Source: Streptomyces sp. NBRC 110035
GTDB lineage: Bacteria > Actinomycetota > Actinomycetes > Streptomycetales > Streptomycetaceae
Direction of reading: 5' to 3'
DNA: 64,000 nucleotides
NCBI RefSeq assembly: GCF_000829695.1
Contig: NZ_BBNN01000015.1
Span: forward strand, 523,632 to 587,631
Under the pieces are notes generated by a model. It was not told the DNA's origin and did no database searches. It worked only from the letters and a program-made list of their open reading frames with translations. How positions within the stretch are numbered: position 1 is the stretch's first letter; each line of letters starts with the position of its first letter. The position numbers and the translations under genes are program-made. Positions 1-7,149 of the stretch are shown one piece after another.

Positions 1-1
1 G

Positions 2-2773
2 GCGCTCACCGGCAACGCGTACGGCGAAGTCGTCCACCGGCGCGGCGTGCGCCACCTGCCGACGCTGACCCCGCTGACCGGCCCCCGCCTCCCGGCGCCC
101 CGGTTGGACCACTACGGGACCTATCTGCTCACGGGTGCCACCCGCGGCATAGGCGCCCGCGTCGCCCGGCACCTGGTCGCACGCGGCGTCCGCCATCTCG
201 CCCTGCTCGGCGCCCGGTCGCTGCCCCCGGCGGTCCGCTGGGACGACCCGGAGCTGAGCGCCAGGGCGCGCGCCGCCGTGGGGACCGTGCGCGCGCTGGA
301 AACCGCCGGAGCACGAGTGCACGTACACCGCGGATCCCTGCTGGACCGCCCAGGGCTGGAGGACTTCCTCGACCGGGTACGGGAGGACAGCGGACCGGTG
401 CGCGGAGCGGTGCACTGCGCCGCCGTGACTCCCGCCGTGGGCCCCTTCGCCGGGCGCACACCGAGCGACATCCAGCGGGTGTTCGAGCCCAAGGCCGACG
501 GGCTGGAGATCCTTTATCAGCTGTGCCTGCCCGACCGGCCCGACTTCCTGGTGGCCTTCTCCTCACTGGCCGCGGTGGTGCCGCCGGTGGCCGCCGGGGT
601 ACTGGAGTACGCGGCGGCCAACAGCTTCGTGGACGACTTCGCGGAGCGCCTGGCGGCGGACACCCCCTGGGTGCACTCGGTGGCCTGGCCGATGTGGCGC
701 GACAGCGGGGCCCGGCCGGGCGCCGACAACCCCGGCGAACGGTTCGGCCTGGACGCGGCCGGGGACGACGAGGCGCTGCACGTCCTCGACCGGATCATCA
801 CGTCCGGCACCGGCGGACCCGTGGTCGCCCTGCGCGCGCTGCGCGGTGCGGACCCCGCCGACCTGATCAGGCTGCCCTCCACCGAGCCCGCCGCGCCGCC
901 GCCCGCCGCGTCACCCGAACCGTTGCCTCCGTCCGCCCCGGCAGCGTGGCTGGACGGCCGTCGTCCCGTACCCGCCTGGCTGTGCGACATCTTCGCGCGC
1001 GTGGTCGGCATCCCCGCCGACGACTTCGACCCGACCGTGGAGTTCGCCGAACTGGGAGTGGAGTCGGTGATGCTCGGCGAACTCCTCGATGCGATCGAAC
1101 AGCACGTGGGCCGGCCGCTGGACCCGGCACTCCTGCTGGAGTACAGCACGCTGCGGACCCTGGCGGACCGGTTGGACGCCCTGGTGCCGTCGCAGCCGGT
1201 AGGCGCGCGCGAACAGGCTCCGACCGACGAGCCGTTGCAGGAGCAGGAGCAGGACCCGCACCCGGAGCCGCGTGTGGATGATGCCGTACGGCAGTCGCCG
1301 CACCCCATCGCAGTGCCGAGGGCCCGGGACACCGAACCGGAGCCAGTCCGGCGTACACCGCGGGACCGGGACGCCGTCGCCGTGATCGGCATGGCTTGCC
1401 GGCTGCCCGGCGCACCGGACGTCGCGACCTTCTGGCGCAACCTGAGAGCCGGACACCTGGCCGTCGCCGAGGCGCCGCCAGAGCGCTGGGACGTGTCCAG
1501 GTTCCACCGGCCCACCGCGCGGACCGGTCACACCGTCGGCAAGTGGGGCGGTTTCGTCGAGGGCATCGAGGAGTTCGACCCGGGCCACTTCGGCCTGACC
1601 GACGTCCAGGCCCAGTACCTCGACCCGGTCATCCGGCTGTTCCTGGAGAGCACCGCCGACTGCCTGCGCGACGCCGGTCTGGAGGGGCCCGAACTCGCCG
1701 GCCATGACGTCGGCGTGTTCGCCGGCGCACGCGGCTCCGGGTACGCCGCGCGCGGGGAGATCCGCGCCGAGGTGCCCGAGTCCGACCCCAACTTCGTCGC
1801 CTCCCACGTCGGCCAGCACTTCGACCTGCGCGGCCCCCACCTGGTGGTGGACAGCGCCTGTTCGTCGTCCCTGGTGGCGATCCACCTGGCCTGCCAGAGT
1901 CTGCGCAGCGGGGAGACCGAGATGGCCCTCGCGGGCGGTAGCAGCGTGCTGCTCGACGAGGAGCCGTTCCTGGAGTTCTCCGCGGCGGGCGCGCTGTCGC
2001 CGACCGGCCGGTGCGCCGCGTTCGACCGGCGTGCCGACGGGTTCGTGCCCGGTGAGGGCAGTGTGGTGCTGCTGCTCAAGCCGCTGCACGCCGCCCTGCG
2101 CGACGGAGATCCGGTGCGCGGCGTCATCGAGGGCTCGGCGGTCACCAACGACGGCCGGACCATGGGGCTGACCACGCCGAACCCGGCCGCGCAGGCAGCC
2201 GCCGTGCGCCGGGCGCTGCGCGACGCCGGGCGCTCGCCCGGAGAGGTCGGCATGATCGAGGCGCACGGCACCGGCACGGCGATCGGCGACCCGCTGGAGT
2301 TCCGGTCCCTGCGCACGGTCTTCGACGAGGACACGTCGCCGCGCCCCGGGCCGTGCCTCCTCGGTTCGGTCAAGACCAACGTGGGCCACCTGCTGCACGC
2401 GGCCGGTGCGGTAGGGCTGCTCAAGGCACTCCTCGCGGTCGAGCACGGTGTCGTACCGCCGACGCTTCACTGCGAAAGCCCCAACCCCCGCCTGTCGCTG
2501 GCCGGATCACCGTTCGTCCTGGCCCACACGGCGCAGGACTGGCCGCTGCCCGGCCGCCCCCGGGTGGCCGGGGTCAGCTCTTTCGGCTTCGGTGGGACCA
2601 ACGCCCACGTCGTGGTGGCGCAGACGCCGCCGGAAGCGCTCGCGGCGGCCGGCCCGCGCCGCCGGAGCAGGCCGCCAATCGCGTTCGAGCGGCGGCGGCT
2701 GTGGCTGGAGCGGGTGGACGGGGCGCTCTCGGTGCCGGCGGAGAAGCCCGCCCTGCGCCTGGCGTTTCGGTGA
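2..2773 (+). CDS. trans-AT PKS protein, 5' truncated (KR-ACP-KS)
   Basis: The reading frame is open from base 2, so the gene begins upstream of the window. Visible domains, counted from the first codon here: ketoreductase about residues 35-245 (nucleotide motif TGATRGIG, catalytic YAAAN in EYAAANSF); acyl carrier protein about 318-397 (GVESVML; the usual Asp before Ser is Glu, Ser kept); ketosynthase about 457-873 with Cys620 in DSACSSS, an intact HGTGT and the GHLLHAAG histidine. There is no AT domain. After the KS only a short post-KS linker (FERRRLWLE) and about 20 residues remain, so this protein ends on a KS whose processing domains lie on another polypeptide. The natural partner is the giant PKS at 15968, which begins with DH-ACP-KR. 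In a leinamycin-type line this would be module 3 processing plus the module 4 KS. The end looks natural, not cut by the IS element that starts 41 bp after the stop codon. Confidence 0.93.
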   Translation, partial: ALTGNAYGEVVHRRGVRHLPTLTPLTGPRLPAPRLDHYGTYLLTGATRGIGARVARHLVARGVRHLALLGARSLPPAVRWDDPELSARARAAVGTVRALETAGARVHVHRGSLLDRPGLEDFLDRVREDSGPVRGAVHCAAVTPAVGPFAGRTPSDIQRVFEPKADGLEILYQLCLPDRPDFLVAFSSLAAVVPPVAAGVLEYAAANSFVDDFAERLAADTPWVHSVAWPMWRDSGARPGADNPGERFGLDAAGDDEALHVLDRIITSGTGGPVVALRALRGADPADLIRLPSTEPAAPPPAASPEPLPPSAPAAWLDGRRPVPAWLCDIFARVVGIPADDFDPTVEFAELGVESVMLGELLDAIEQHVGRPLDPALLLEYSTLRTLADRLDALVPSQPVGAREQAPTDEPLQEQEQDPHPEPRVDDAVRQSPHPIAVPRARDTEPEPVRRTPRDRDAVAVIGMACRLPGAPDVATFWRNLRAGHLAVAEAPPERWDVSRFHRPTARTGHTVGKWGGFVEGIEEFDPGHFGLTDVQAQYLDPVIRLFLESTADCLRDAGLEGPELAGHDVGVFAGARGSGYAARGEIRAEVPESDPNFVASHVGQHFDLRGPHLVVDSACSSSLVAIHLACQSLRSGETEMALAGGSSVLLDEEPFLEFSAAGALSPTGRCAAFDRRADGFVPGEGSVVLLLKPLHAALRDGDPVRGVIEGSAVTNDGRTMGLTTPNPAAQAAAVRRALRDAGRSPGEVGMIEAHGTGTAIGDPLEFRSLRTVFDEDTSPRPGPCLLGSVKTNVGHLLHAAGAVGLLKALLAVEHGVVPPTLHCESPNPRLSLAGSPFVLAHTAQDWPLPGRPRVAGVSSFGFGGTNAHVVVAQTPPEALAAAGPRRRSRPPIAFERRRLWLERVDGALSVPAEKPALRLAFR

Positions 2774-2813
2774 GCGCCCCCATGGATGGCCCAGGGGTGA
2801 ACGTATTGAATCT

Positions 2814-2830
2814 TTCTCGGTAACGTTTCG
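2814..2830 (+). repeat. left terminal inverted repeat of the IS5-like element
   Basis: TTCTCGGTAACGTTTCG; pairs with 4291-4307 in inverted orientation, 14 of 17 positions identical. Confidence 0.55.
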
Positions 2831-2850
2831 TGACGGTTCGTGATCTTCGG

Positions 2851-3675
2851 TCAGACGGTGCGGCCGTGTTCCAGCTGGAGCAGGACGAGGGCGGCTCGGG
2901 CGATTCGGGTGATGCCGCTGGGGTCGAGGCTGACCCGGCGCAGGGCCTTGAAGGTGACCTTGAGCAGGGCGTTGGCCCGCTCGGCGACCGCGTGGACGCC
3001 TCGGATGACCGAGTTGAACGCCTGCCGCTCGTCATCGAGTTCGCTGCCCTTGGGCTTCTTGACCGGGTGGCGGAAGCCGTCGCCGGCGTTCTCGTAGCCG
3101 AGGTCGGTCAGGGTGGGAATGTCCAGGGTGGATGCGAGCCGGTTGAGGGCGTCGACGAGGCCGTGGGTACGGGCACAGGTGGTGTCGTGCTCGCGGCCGG
3201 GGCGGACCGGGGAGACCCAGATCGGCCAGCCGTCGGGGGCGGAGATGACCTGGACGTTGCCGCCGTGGTGCTTGTGCTTCCCGGACCACCAGAGGTCGGC
3301 GCCTTTGGGGCCGGGGGCGGCGACGCGGTCAGTACGGATGACGGTGCCGTCCAGGTTGAGATGGGTGTAGCCGGCGGCCGCCGCCCGTTCCAGCGCGGTG
3401 GACAGATCCGGGGCGTGGTCGGCGAGCACGGTCAGCCCTTCGTGCAAGCAGCGGTACGCGGTGGGCACCGAAACCCCGTTGTCCCGGGCGAGTTGGGCCA
3501 GCCGGGTCCCGTCGACGAACCACCGCAGCACCAGGACACCCTGCTTGAAGACGCCCAGAGCGCGGGTCCGCCTGCGGGTGCCGAGCCGTTCGCGGTGCAG
3601 GCGCAAGAGTTGGGCGAGAGCCTCGGCGGTCTCCCTGCCGACGTCGAGTGTTGCGGTGTAGGTGATACTGGTCAA
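2851..3675 (-). CDS. IS5-family (DDE_Tnp_4 type) transposase
   Basis: Cut-and-paste DDE transposase of the small IS5-like group common in Streptomyces. The protein has an N-terminal helix-turn-helix region (DNGVSVPTAYRCLHEGL, about residues 70-87), then the catalytic core with LNLDGTVIRTDR, the WWSGKHKHHGGN block, LTDLGYENAG (second Asp) and a closing region around AVAERANALLK that carries the Glu. About 274 residues, close to the normal length, so it may be active. The start is uncertain: the family usually begins close to ITYTATLDV, which points to a TTG at 3675; the frame remains open further upstream but that part runs antisense to the VOC gene and looks non-coding. It lies between the end of one PKS gene and the exporter, and plays no part in biosynthesis. 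Confidence 0.85.
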   Translation of the reverse strand: MTSITYTATLDVGRETAEALAQLLRLHRERLGTRRRTRALGVFKQGVLVLRWFVDGTRLAQLARDNGVSVPTAYRCLHEGLTVLADHAPDLSTALERAAAAGYTHLNLDGTVIRTDRVAAPGPKGADLWWSGKHKHHGGNVQVISAPDGWPIWVSPVRPGREHDTTCARTHGLVDALNRLASTLDIPTLTDLGYENAGDGFRHPVKKPKGSELDDERQAFNSVIRGVHAVAERANALLKVTFKALRRVSLDPSGITRIARAALVLLQLEHGRTV

Positions 3676-3855
3676 CGCGTGAAGCCTCTGGGTTCCGGAA
3701 CGTGATCTGCGCAGACCTGTTCCTGCCAGGGGCTTCTCGCGTATCTGATGCCAGGTCAAGCCCGTCTGATGGCTCGCCAGCCAGGAAGATCGCGGATCTG
3801 TCGGACGGGAGGCCTGGCCAATACTCTGAACCCTCCGCACTGCCTGGGGAGAGTC

Positions 3856-4251
3856 ATGACAAGTAGGTTCACTGAGTTGGCCGTTGACTGCCACGATCCT
3901 GAGAGGCTCGCGGCCTTCTGGTGCGAGGTCCTGGACTTCAAGGTGATCGACCGGAGCGAGGGCAAGGTCGAGATCGGCTCCTGGGTGCCGGCCGTCGAGG
4001 ATGTTCGGGCCCGTCAGATGCCGCCCACCCTGCTCTTCATACAGGTGCCCGAGGGCAAGACCGTGAAGAACCGGCTTCACCTCGACGTCAGTCCAATCGA
4101 CGGCAGCACCGAGGACGAGGTGACCAGATTGCTCGGCCTCGGCGCCACCAAGACGGATGTGGGCCAGGGGTCAGACCGAAACTGGGTAGTCATGGCAGAC
4201 CCCGAGGGCAACGAGTTCGACGTCCTACGCACCCTGGCACCGCAGACCTAG
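3856..4251 (+). CDS. VOC-family (glyoxalase/bleomycin resistance-like) protein
   Basis: A 131-residue protein of the vicinal oxygen chelate fold: FTELAVDCHDPERLAAFWCEV at the N-terminus (first beta-alpha-beta unit with the VDCHDP metal-side motif) and the C-terminal NWVVMADPEGNEFDVL, typical of small single-domain VOC proteins in actinobacteria. The ATG at 3856 is preceded by GGGGAGAG at suitable spacing. It is divergent from the transposase and lies inside the inverted repeats at 2814 and 4291, so it may be a passenger gene of the mobile element rather than part of the cluster. The substrate cannot be told from sequence; sequestration or modification of a small molecule is possible but unproven. 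Confidence 0.8.
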   Translation: MTSRFTELAVDCHDPERLAAFWCEVLDFKVIDRSEGKVEIGSWVPAVEDVRARQMPPTLLFIQVPEGKTVKNRLHLDVSPIDGSTEDEVTRLLGLGATKTDVGQGSDRNWVVMADPEGNEFDVLRTLAPQT

Positions 4252-4290
4252 GCCGCGAGCGGGCACCCGCACCCCATCACACACCGCAAC

Positions 4291-4307
4291 CGTTACGTTG
4301 CCGAGAA
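4291..4307 (-). repeat. right terminal inverted repeat of the IS5-like element
   Basis: Read on the minus strand TTCTCGGCAACGTAACG, matching the left repeat at 2814-2830 in 14 of 17 positions. Confidence 0.5.
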
Positions 4308-4363
4308 GACCTCATTGAGACATCCCTCGGCGGACAGGGCCGGATTGCCCATGTAGCCCTGAC

Positions 4364-4494
4364 AAGCCGTCTGCGGGAACGGTAATGTCCCGCGCCGGTG
4401 CGGAGATCCTCAAGCCGCTTGCGGTGGACGGCCTTTGGGCCTTCCGTCCGTGACAGAGAGACAATGTCAAAGATCGTCGGTAAGCCGTTTGCGG
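4364..4494 (+). promoter_or_regulatory. three iterated 13-bp repeats upstream of the exporter gene
   Basis: AAGCCGTCTGCGG at 4364-4376, AAGCCGCTTGCGG at 4412-4424 and AAGCCGTTTGCGG at 4482-4494. Each has a CCGC/GCGG-like inverted core (perfect in the middle copy), as in operator half-sites. Between copies two and three is a further inverted repeat with GGACGG/CCGTCC arms (4426-4449). The 4252-4565 gap, which also contains the right end of the IS element, holds no gene. The position suggests control of the exporter gene at 4566, but no regulator is assigned. Confidence 0.45.
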
Positions 4495-4565
4495 AAAACC
4501 CGCACGCGCGGAACGGAAAGGGGGACGGGGTCCAGGACCCTTGGGGACCAAGCCCCTGACTGCCC

Positions 4566-6140
4566 ATGACAACATCAGAATCACAGGCCCCACAGGATTC
4601 GGCCGGGCCCCAGCTGAGCCAACGGCAGATCAACCGGGCCCTCATCGGTGTGATGACCGGTCTGCTGCTCTCCGCGCTGGATCAGACGGTGGTCAGCACC
4701 GCGTTACCCAGCATCGTCAGTGACGTGGGCGGGCTGGAGAACCTCGCCTGGGTCATCACCGCCTACCTGCTGACGTCGATGGCGAGCACCCCGGTCTGGG
4801 GCAAGGTGTCCGACCAGTTCGGCCGCCGCATCGTGTTCATCGTGGCGACCAGTGTCTTCATCGTGGGATCCGCGCTGTGCGGTATCGCCCAGGAGATCAC
4901 CCAACTGATCGCCGCCCGCGCGGTGCAGGGCCTCGGGGCCGGCGCGCTCTACGCCCTCGCGCTGTCCGTGATCGCCGATGTCGTGCCGAGCCGCGACCGG
5001 GGCCGCTACCAGGGCATGGTGGCCGGGGTCTTCGGCATCGCCACCCTGGCCGGCCCGCTCGTCGGCGGCGGTCTGGTGGACGCGATCGGCTGGCGGTGGA
5101 TCTTCCTGATCAACGTGCCGCTGGGACTGCTCTCGCTGTTCGTCACGGCCTCGGCCCTGCGCATCCCCATGGAACGGCGCAGCCACACGGTGGACTACCT
5201 CGGTGCCACCCTCGTCATCGCCGCCACCACCCCGCTGCTCCTGTACCTGAGCTGGGCCGGCGGCGAGCGAGGCTGGGCCGACCCGCTGTCGCTGGGACTG
5301 GTGGCCGCCTCCGTTGTGCTGACCCTCGCCCTGGTCCTCGTGGAGCGGCGCGCCGCCGAACCCGTGGTGCCGATGGTGCTGTTCCGCCTCCGGCTGTTCT
5401 CCCTCGGCTCGGCGTACAGCCTCATCGCCGGTCTGGCACTGTTCACCGGCGTCGTCTTCCTGCCCGTGTACTTCCAGGCGGTGAAGGGTCTGTCTCCCTT
5501 CGTCGCCGGGCTGGCCGTCGTGCCGACCATGATCGGCGTCGGCTTCGGGTCGATCTACGCCGGCAACCGGATGAGCGCCACCGGCCGCTTCCGGATCTTC
5601 CCCGTGCTCGGTGCCGCCCTCCTGGTGGTCACGCTGCTCCCCCTCGGCTTCATCGACGCGGACACACCGAGCTGGCTGATCATCCTGCTCGGCCTGGTCT
5701 TCGGCGTCGGCGCGGGCTTCGCGCTCCAGCCGATCATCACCGCCGTCCAGGGTGTCGTGGACCCCGCGGACATCGGTACGGCCACCGCCGCAATCAGCTT
5801 CTTCCAGCGGCTCGGGTCGGCGGTCGGCGTGGCGCTGTTGGGGGCCGTCCTCAACAGCCGGTTCGTCGCGCTGCTGAGCGACGCGAGCGGCTCCACCGGC
5901 GGTGCCCCGGATGAGGAGTCCCTGGGCAGCGTCGAGAGCATCCGAAACCTCGCCCAGCCGCAACGGGACCTCGTCGTCGGCGCGTACGGCGAGGCGCTCG
6001 CCACCGTGTTCCTCACCGTGGTTCCGTTCGCCGTCCTCGCGCTCGTACTGGGTCTCCTCATGCCCGAGACACCCCCGGCCGAGGCGACGGAGGAGGACGC
6101 CACGGCCGAGCAGCCGGTGGCCGGGGAAGAGCAGCGCTGA
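4566..6140 (+). CDS. MFS drug exporter, DHA2 (EmrB/QacA) family
   Basis: A 524-residue integral membrane protein, the size of the 14-helix DHA2 family of proton-driven drug exporters. Diagnostic blocks: LDQTVVSTALPSI in helix 1, the motif-A loop GKVSDQFGRR, and motif C GPLVGGGLVD in helix 5. A charged, Glu-rich tail (EATEEDATAEQ) follows the last helix. Codon 47 is TTA (4704-4706), which in Streptomyces needs the bldA tRNA, so export may be delayed to development. The ribosome-binding site before the ATG is weak; the next Met lies inside helix 1, so this start is kept. Inside a biosynthetic cluster its likely job is export of the product and self-resistance. A 22-bp-arm hairpin follows the stop codon. 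Confidence 0.92.
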   Translation: MTTSESQAPQDSAGPQLSQRQINRALIGVMTGLLLSALDQTVVSTALPSIVSDVGGLENLAWVITAYLLTSMASTPVWGKVSDQFGRRIVFIVATSVFIVGSALCGIAQEITQLIAARAVQGLGAGALYALALSVIADVVPSRDRGRYQGMVAGVFGIATLAGPLVGGGLVDAIGWRWIFLINVPLGLLSLFVTASALRIPMERRSHTVDYLGATLVIAATTPLLLYLSWAGGERGWADPLSLGLVAASVVLTLALVLVERRAAEPVVPMVLFRLRLFSLGSAYSLIAGLALFTGVVFLPVYFQAVKGLSPFVAGLAVVPTMIGVGFGSIYAGNRMSATGRFRIFPVLGAALLVVTLLPLGFIDADTPSWLIILLGLVFGVGAGFALQPIITAVQGVVDPADIGTATAAISFFQRLGSAVGVALLGAVLNSRFVALLSDASGSTGGAPDEESLGSVESIRNLAQPQRDLVVGAYGEALATVFLTVVPFAVLALVLGLLMPETPPAEATEEDATAEQPVAGEEQR

Positions 6141-6165
6141 TCCGGAACGAGTCGGCCTGCCCCGT

Positions 6166-6210
6166 GCGCGTACGCCGAGAACAGTCGACGACTGTTCTCG
6201 GCGTACGCGC
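6166..6210. terminator. 22-bp perfect inverted repeat, likely transcription terminator
   Basis: Arms 6166-6187 and 6189-6210 are perfect reverse complements separated by one base (centre GTCGACGAC), followed by AAAA. It lies 26 bp after the exporter stop codon and about 75 bp before the next gene, so it probably insulates the exporter from the AT-ER operon. The arms are unusually long for a terminator. Confidence 0.7.
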
Positions 6211-6284
6211 AAAACTGTGCGTCGCCGCTACCGCCCTTCCTCCTAGTGTCGGCACGACAAAGCCGACGAGGAATTGAGGTCGTG

Positions 6285-7145
6285 GTGAACGACGTTATGA
6301 AGCCGGCCAGCCACCAGGTAGACCGCCCCGAAAGTGAACTGCTGCACTCTGGAAATGCGGGTTTCATCATCTCGCGTTACGCCCATTTCAAGCCGGGCCA
6401 TGAGCAAGAGGGAATCAATTTCGTTTCCGAAGTGCTCAAGCATATGAACAAGGCCGACCTCAACGGCATGACGTTCTTCTTCTTCCAGAAGGCGTTCGGC
6501 GACCAGGCCAAACACCACTGGTTCATCAACATGAAGAGCCCGGCCGACTACGCGGCCAGCCTGGAGATGGTCGACCACGACGAGACCACCAAAATCCTGC
6601 TCGAGGACGACGTGGTCGCCGACGACCGCGGCTTCGGCAGCTGGGGCAACGCCGTGGTGCAGGGCAGCATCACCGAGCAGATCCTGGTGCCCCAGCACGG
6701 ACTCGACTACGGCGAGGACGAGGCCCACGAGGCCTGGGTGCCCGAGGCCTGGCGGCAGACGTCGGTGCCCCCGGAGGAGCAGCTCAACTCCGCCAACGCC
6801 CCACTGATGGTGCACCGCGTCGCCTACGCCCGGTACCCCACCCGCAAGGAGGCGCGGTACTACGCCTTCGCCTGGCAGAGCTACGTCAACGAGCACCTGC
6901 GGGGCAAGGTCACCGCGTACCTGTATGAGGAGACCTTCGGCGCGATGGACCGGCTGCACCAGTTGATCCACCTCTCCTCGTACGAGGCGTGGGAGGAACT
7001 GCGCAACCTGCCGTACCGCGACCCGGAGTTCCGCAAGCTGCTGGAGCGCCAGATGATCGCCCCGGAGAAGGGCGGCGGCACCGGTGCAGACGCCTTCGTT
7101 CCCGGCGGCGTCACCGACACCCTCCTCGTTCCCCGACAGCTCTGA
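6285..7145 (+). CDS. conserved protein of unknown function, paralogue 1 (duplicated alpha+beta domain)
   Basis: A 286-residue soluble protein of a family I recognise only as an uncharacterised actinobacterial group. It contains two copies of one roughly 100-residue unit. The first reads ISRYAHFKPGHEQ ... FFFFQKAFGDQAKHHWFINM ... PADYAASLEM; the second VHRVAYARYPTRKE ... AYLYEETFGAMDRLHQLIHL ... YEAWEEL. The pattern recalls dimeric alpha/beta-barrel (EthD/ABM-like) folds, but that is inference. GTG 6285 follows GAGG with 5-bp spacing; GTG 6282 and GTG 6246 are in-frame alternatives. A second full-length paralogue (9515-10438) lies on the other side of the AT-ER gene, and all three genes read in one direction with 4- and 34-bp gaps. 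The stop codon is 4 bp before the AT-ER start. Confidence 0.8.
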   Translation: MNDVMKPASHQVDRPESELLHSGNAGFIISRYAHFKPGHEQEGINFVSEVLKHMNKADLNGMTFFFFQKAFGDQAKHHWFINMKSPADYAASLEMVDHDETTKILLEDDVVADDRGFGSWGNAVVQGSITEQILVPQHGLDYGEDEAHEAWVPEAWRQTSVPPEEQLNSANAPLMVHRVAYARYPTRKEARYYAFAWQSYVNEHLRGKVTAYLYEETFGAMDRLHQLIHLSSYEAWEELRNLPYRDPEFRKLLERQMIAPEKGGGTGADAFVPGGVTDTLLVPRQL

Positions 7146-7149
7146 CGCC

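Larger units (their letters stand above)
2814..4307. mobile_element. IS5-like insertion element with a VOC passenger gene
   Basis: A 17-bp imperfect inverted repeat bounds this segment: TTCTCGGTAACGTTTCG at 2814-2830, and at 4291-4307 the reverse complement of TTCTCGGCAACGTAACG (14 of 17 identical). The left end is 21 bp beyond the transposase stop codon, a normal distance. No match to the left end is seen close to the transposase start (3676-3855), so the best right end lies beyond the VOC gene. This implies a 1.5-kb element with a passenger gene. I see no clear target-site duplication. The alternative is a shorter IS whose right end I cannot recognise, with the 4291 repeat fortuitous. Confidence 0.55.

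Noticed and set aside
3676..4080. N-terminal extension of the IS5-like transposase to 4080
   Set aside because: It runs antisense through the VOC gene and does not look like the family, whose proteins begin near ITYTATLDV.
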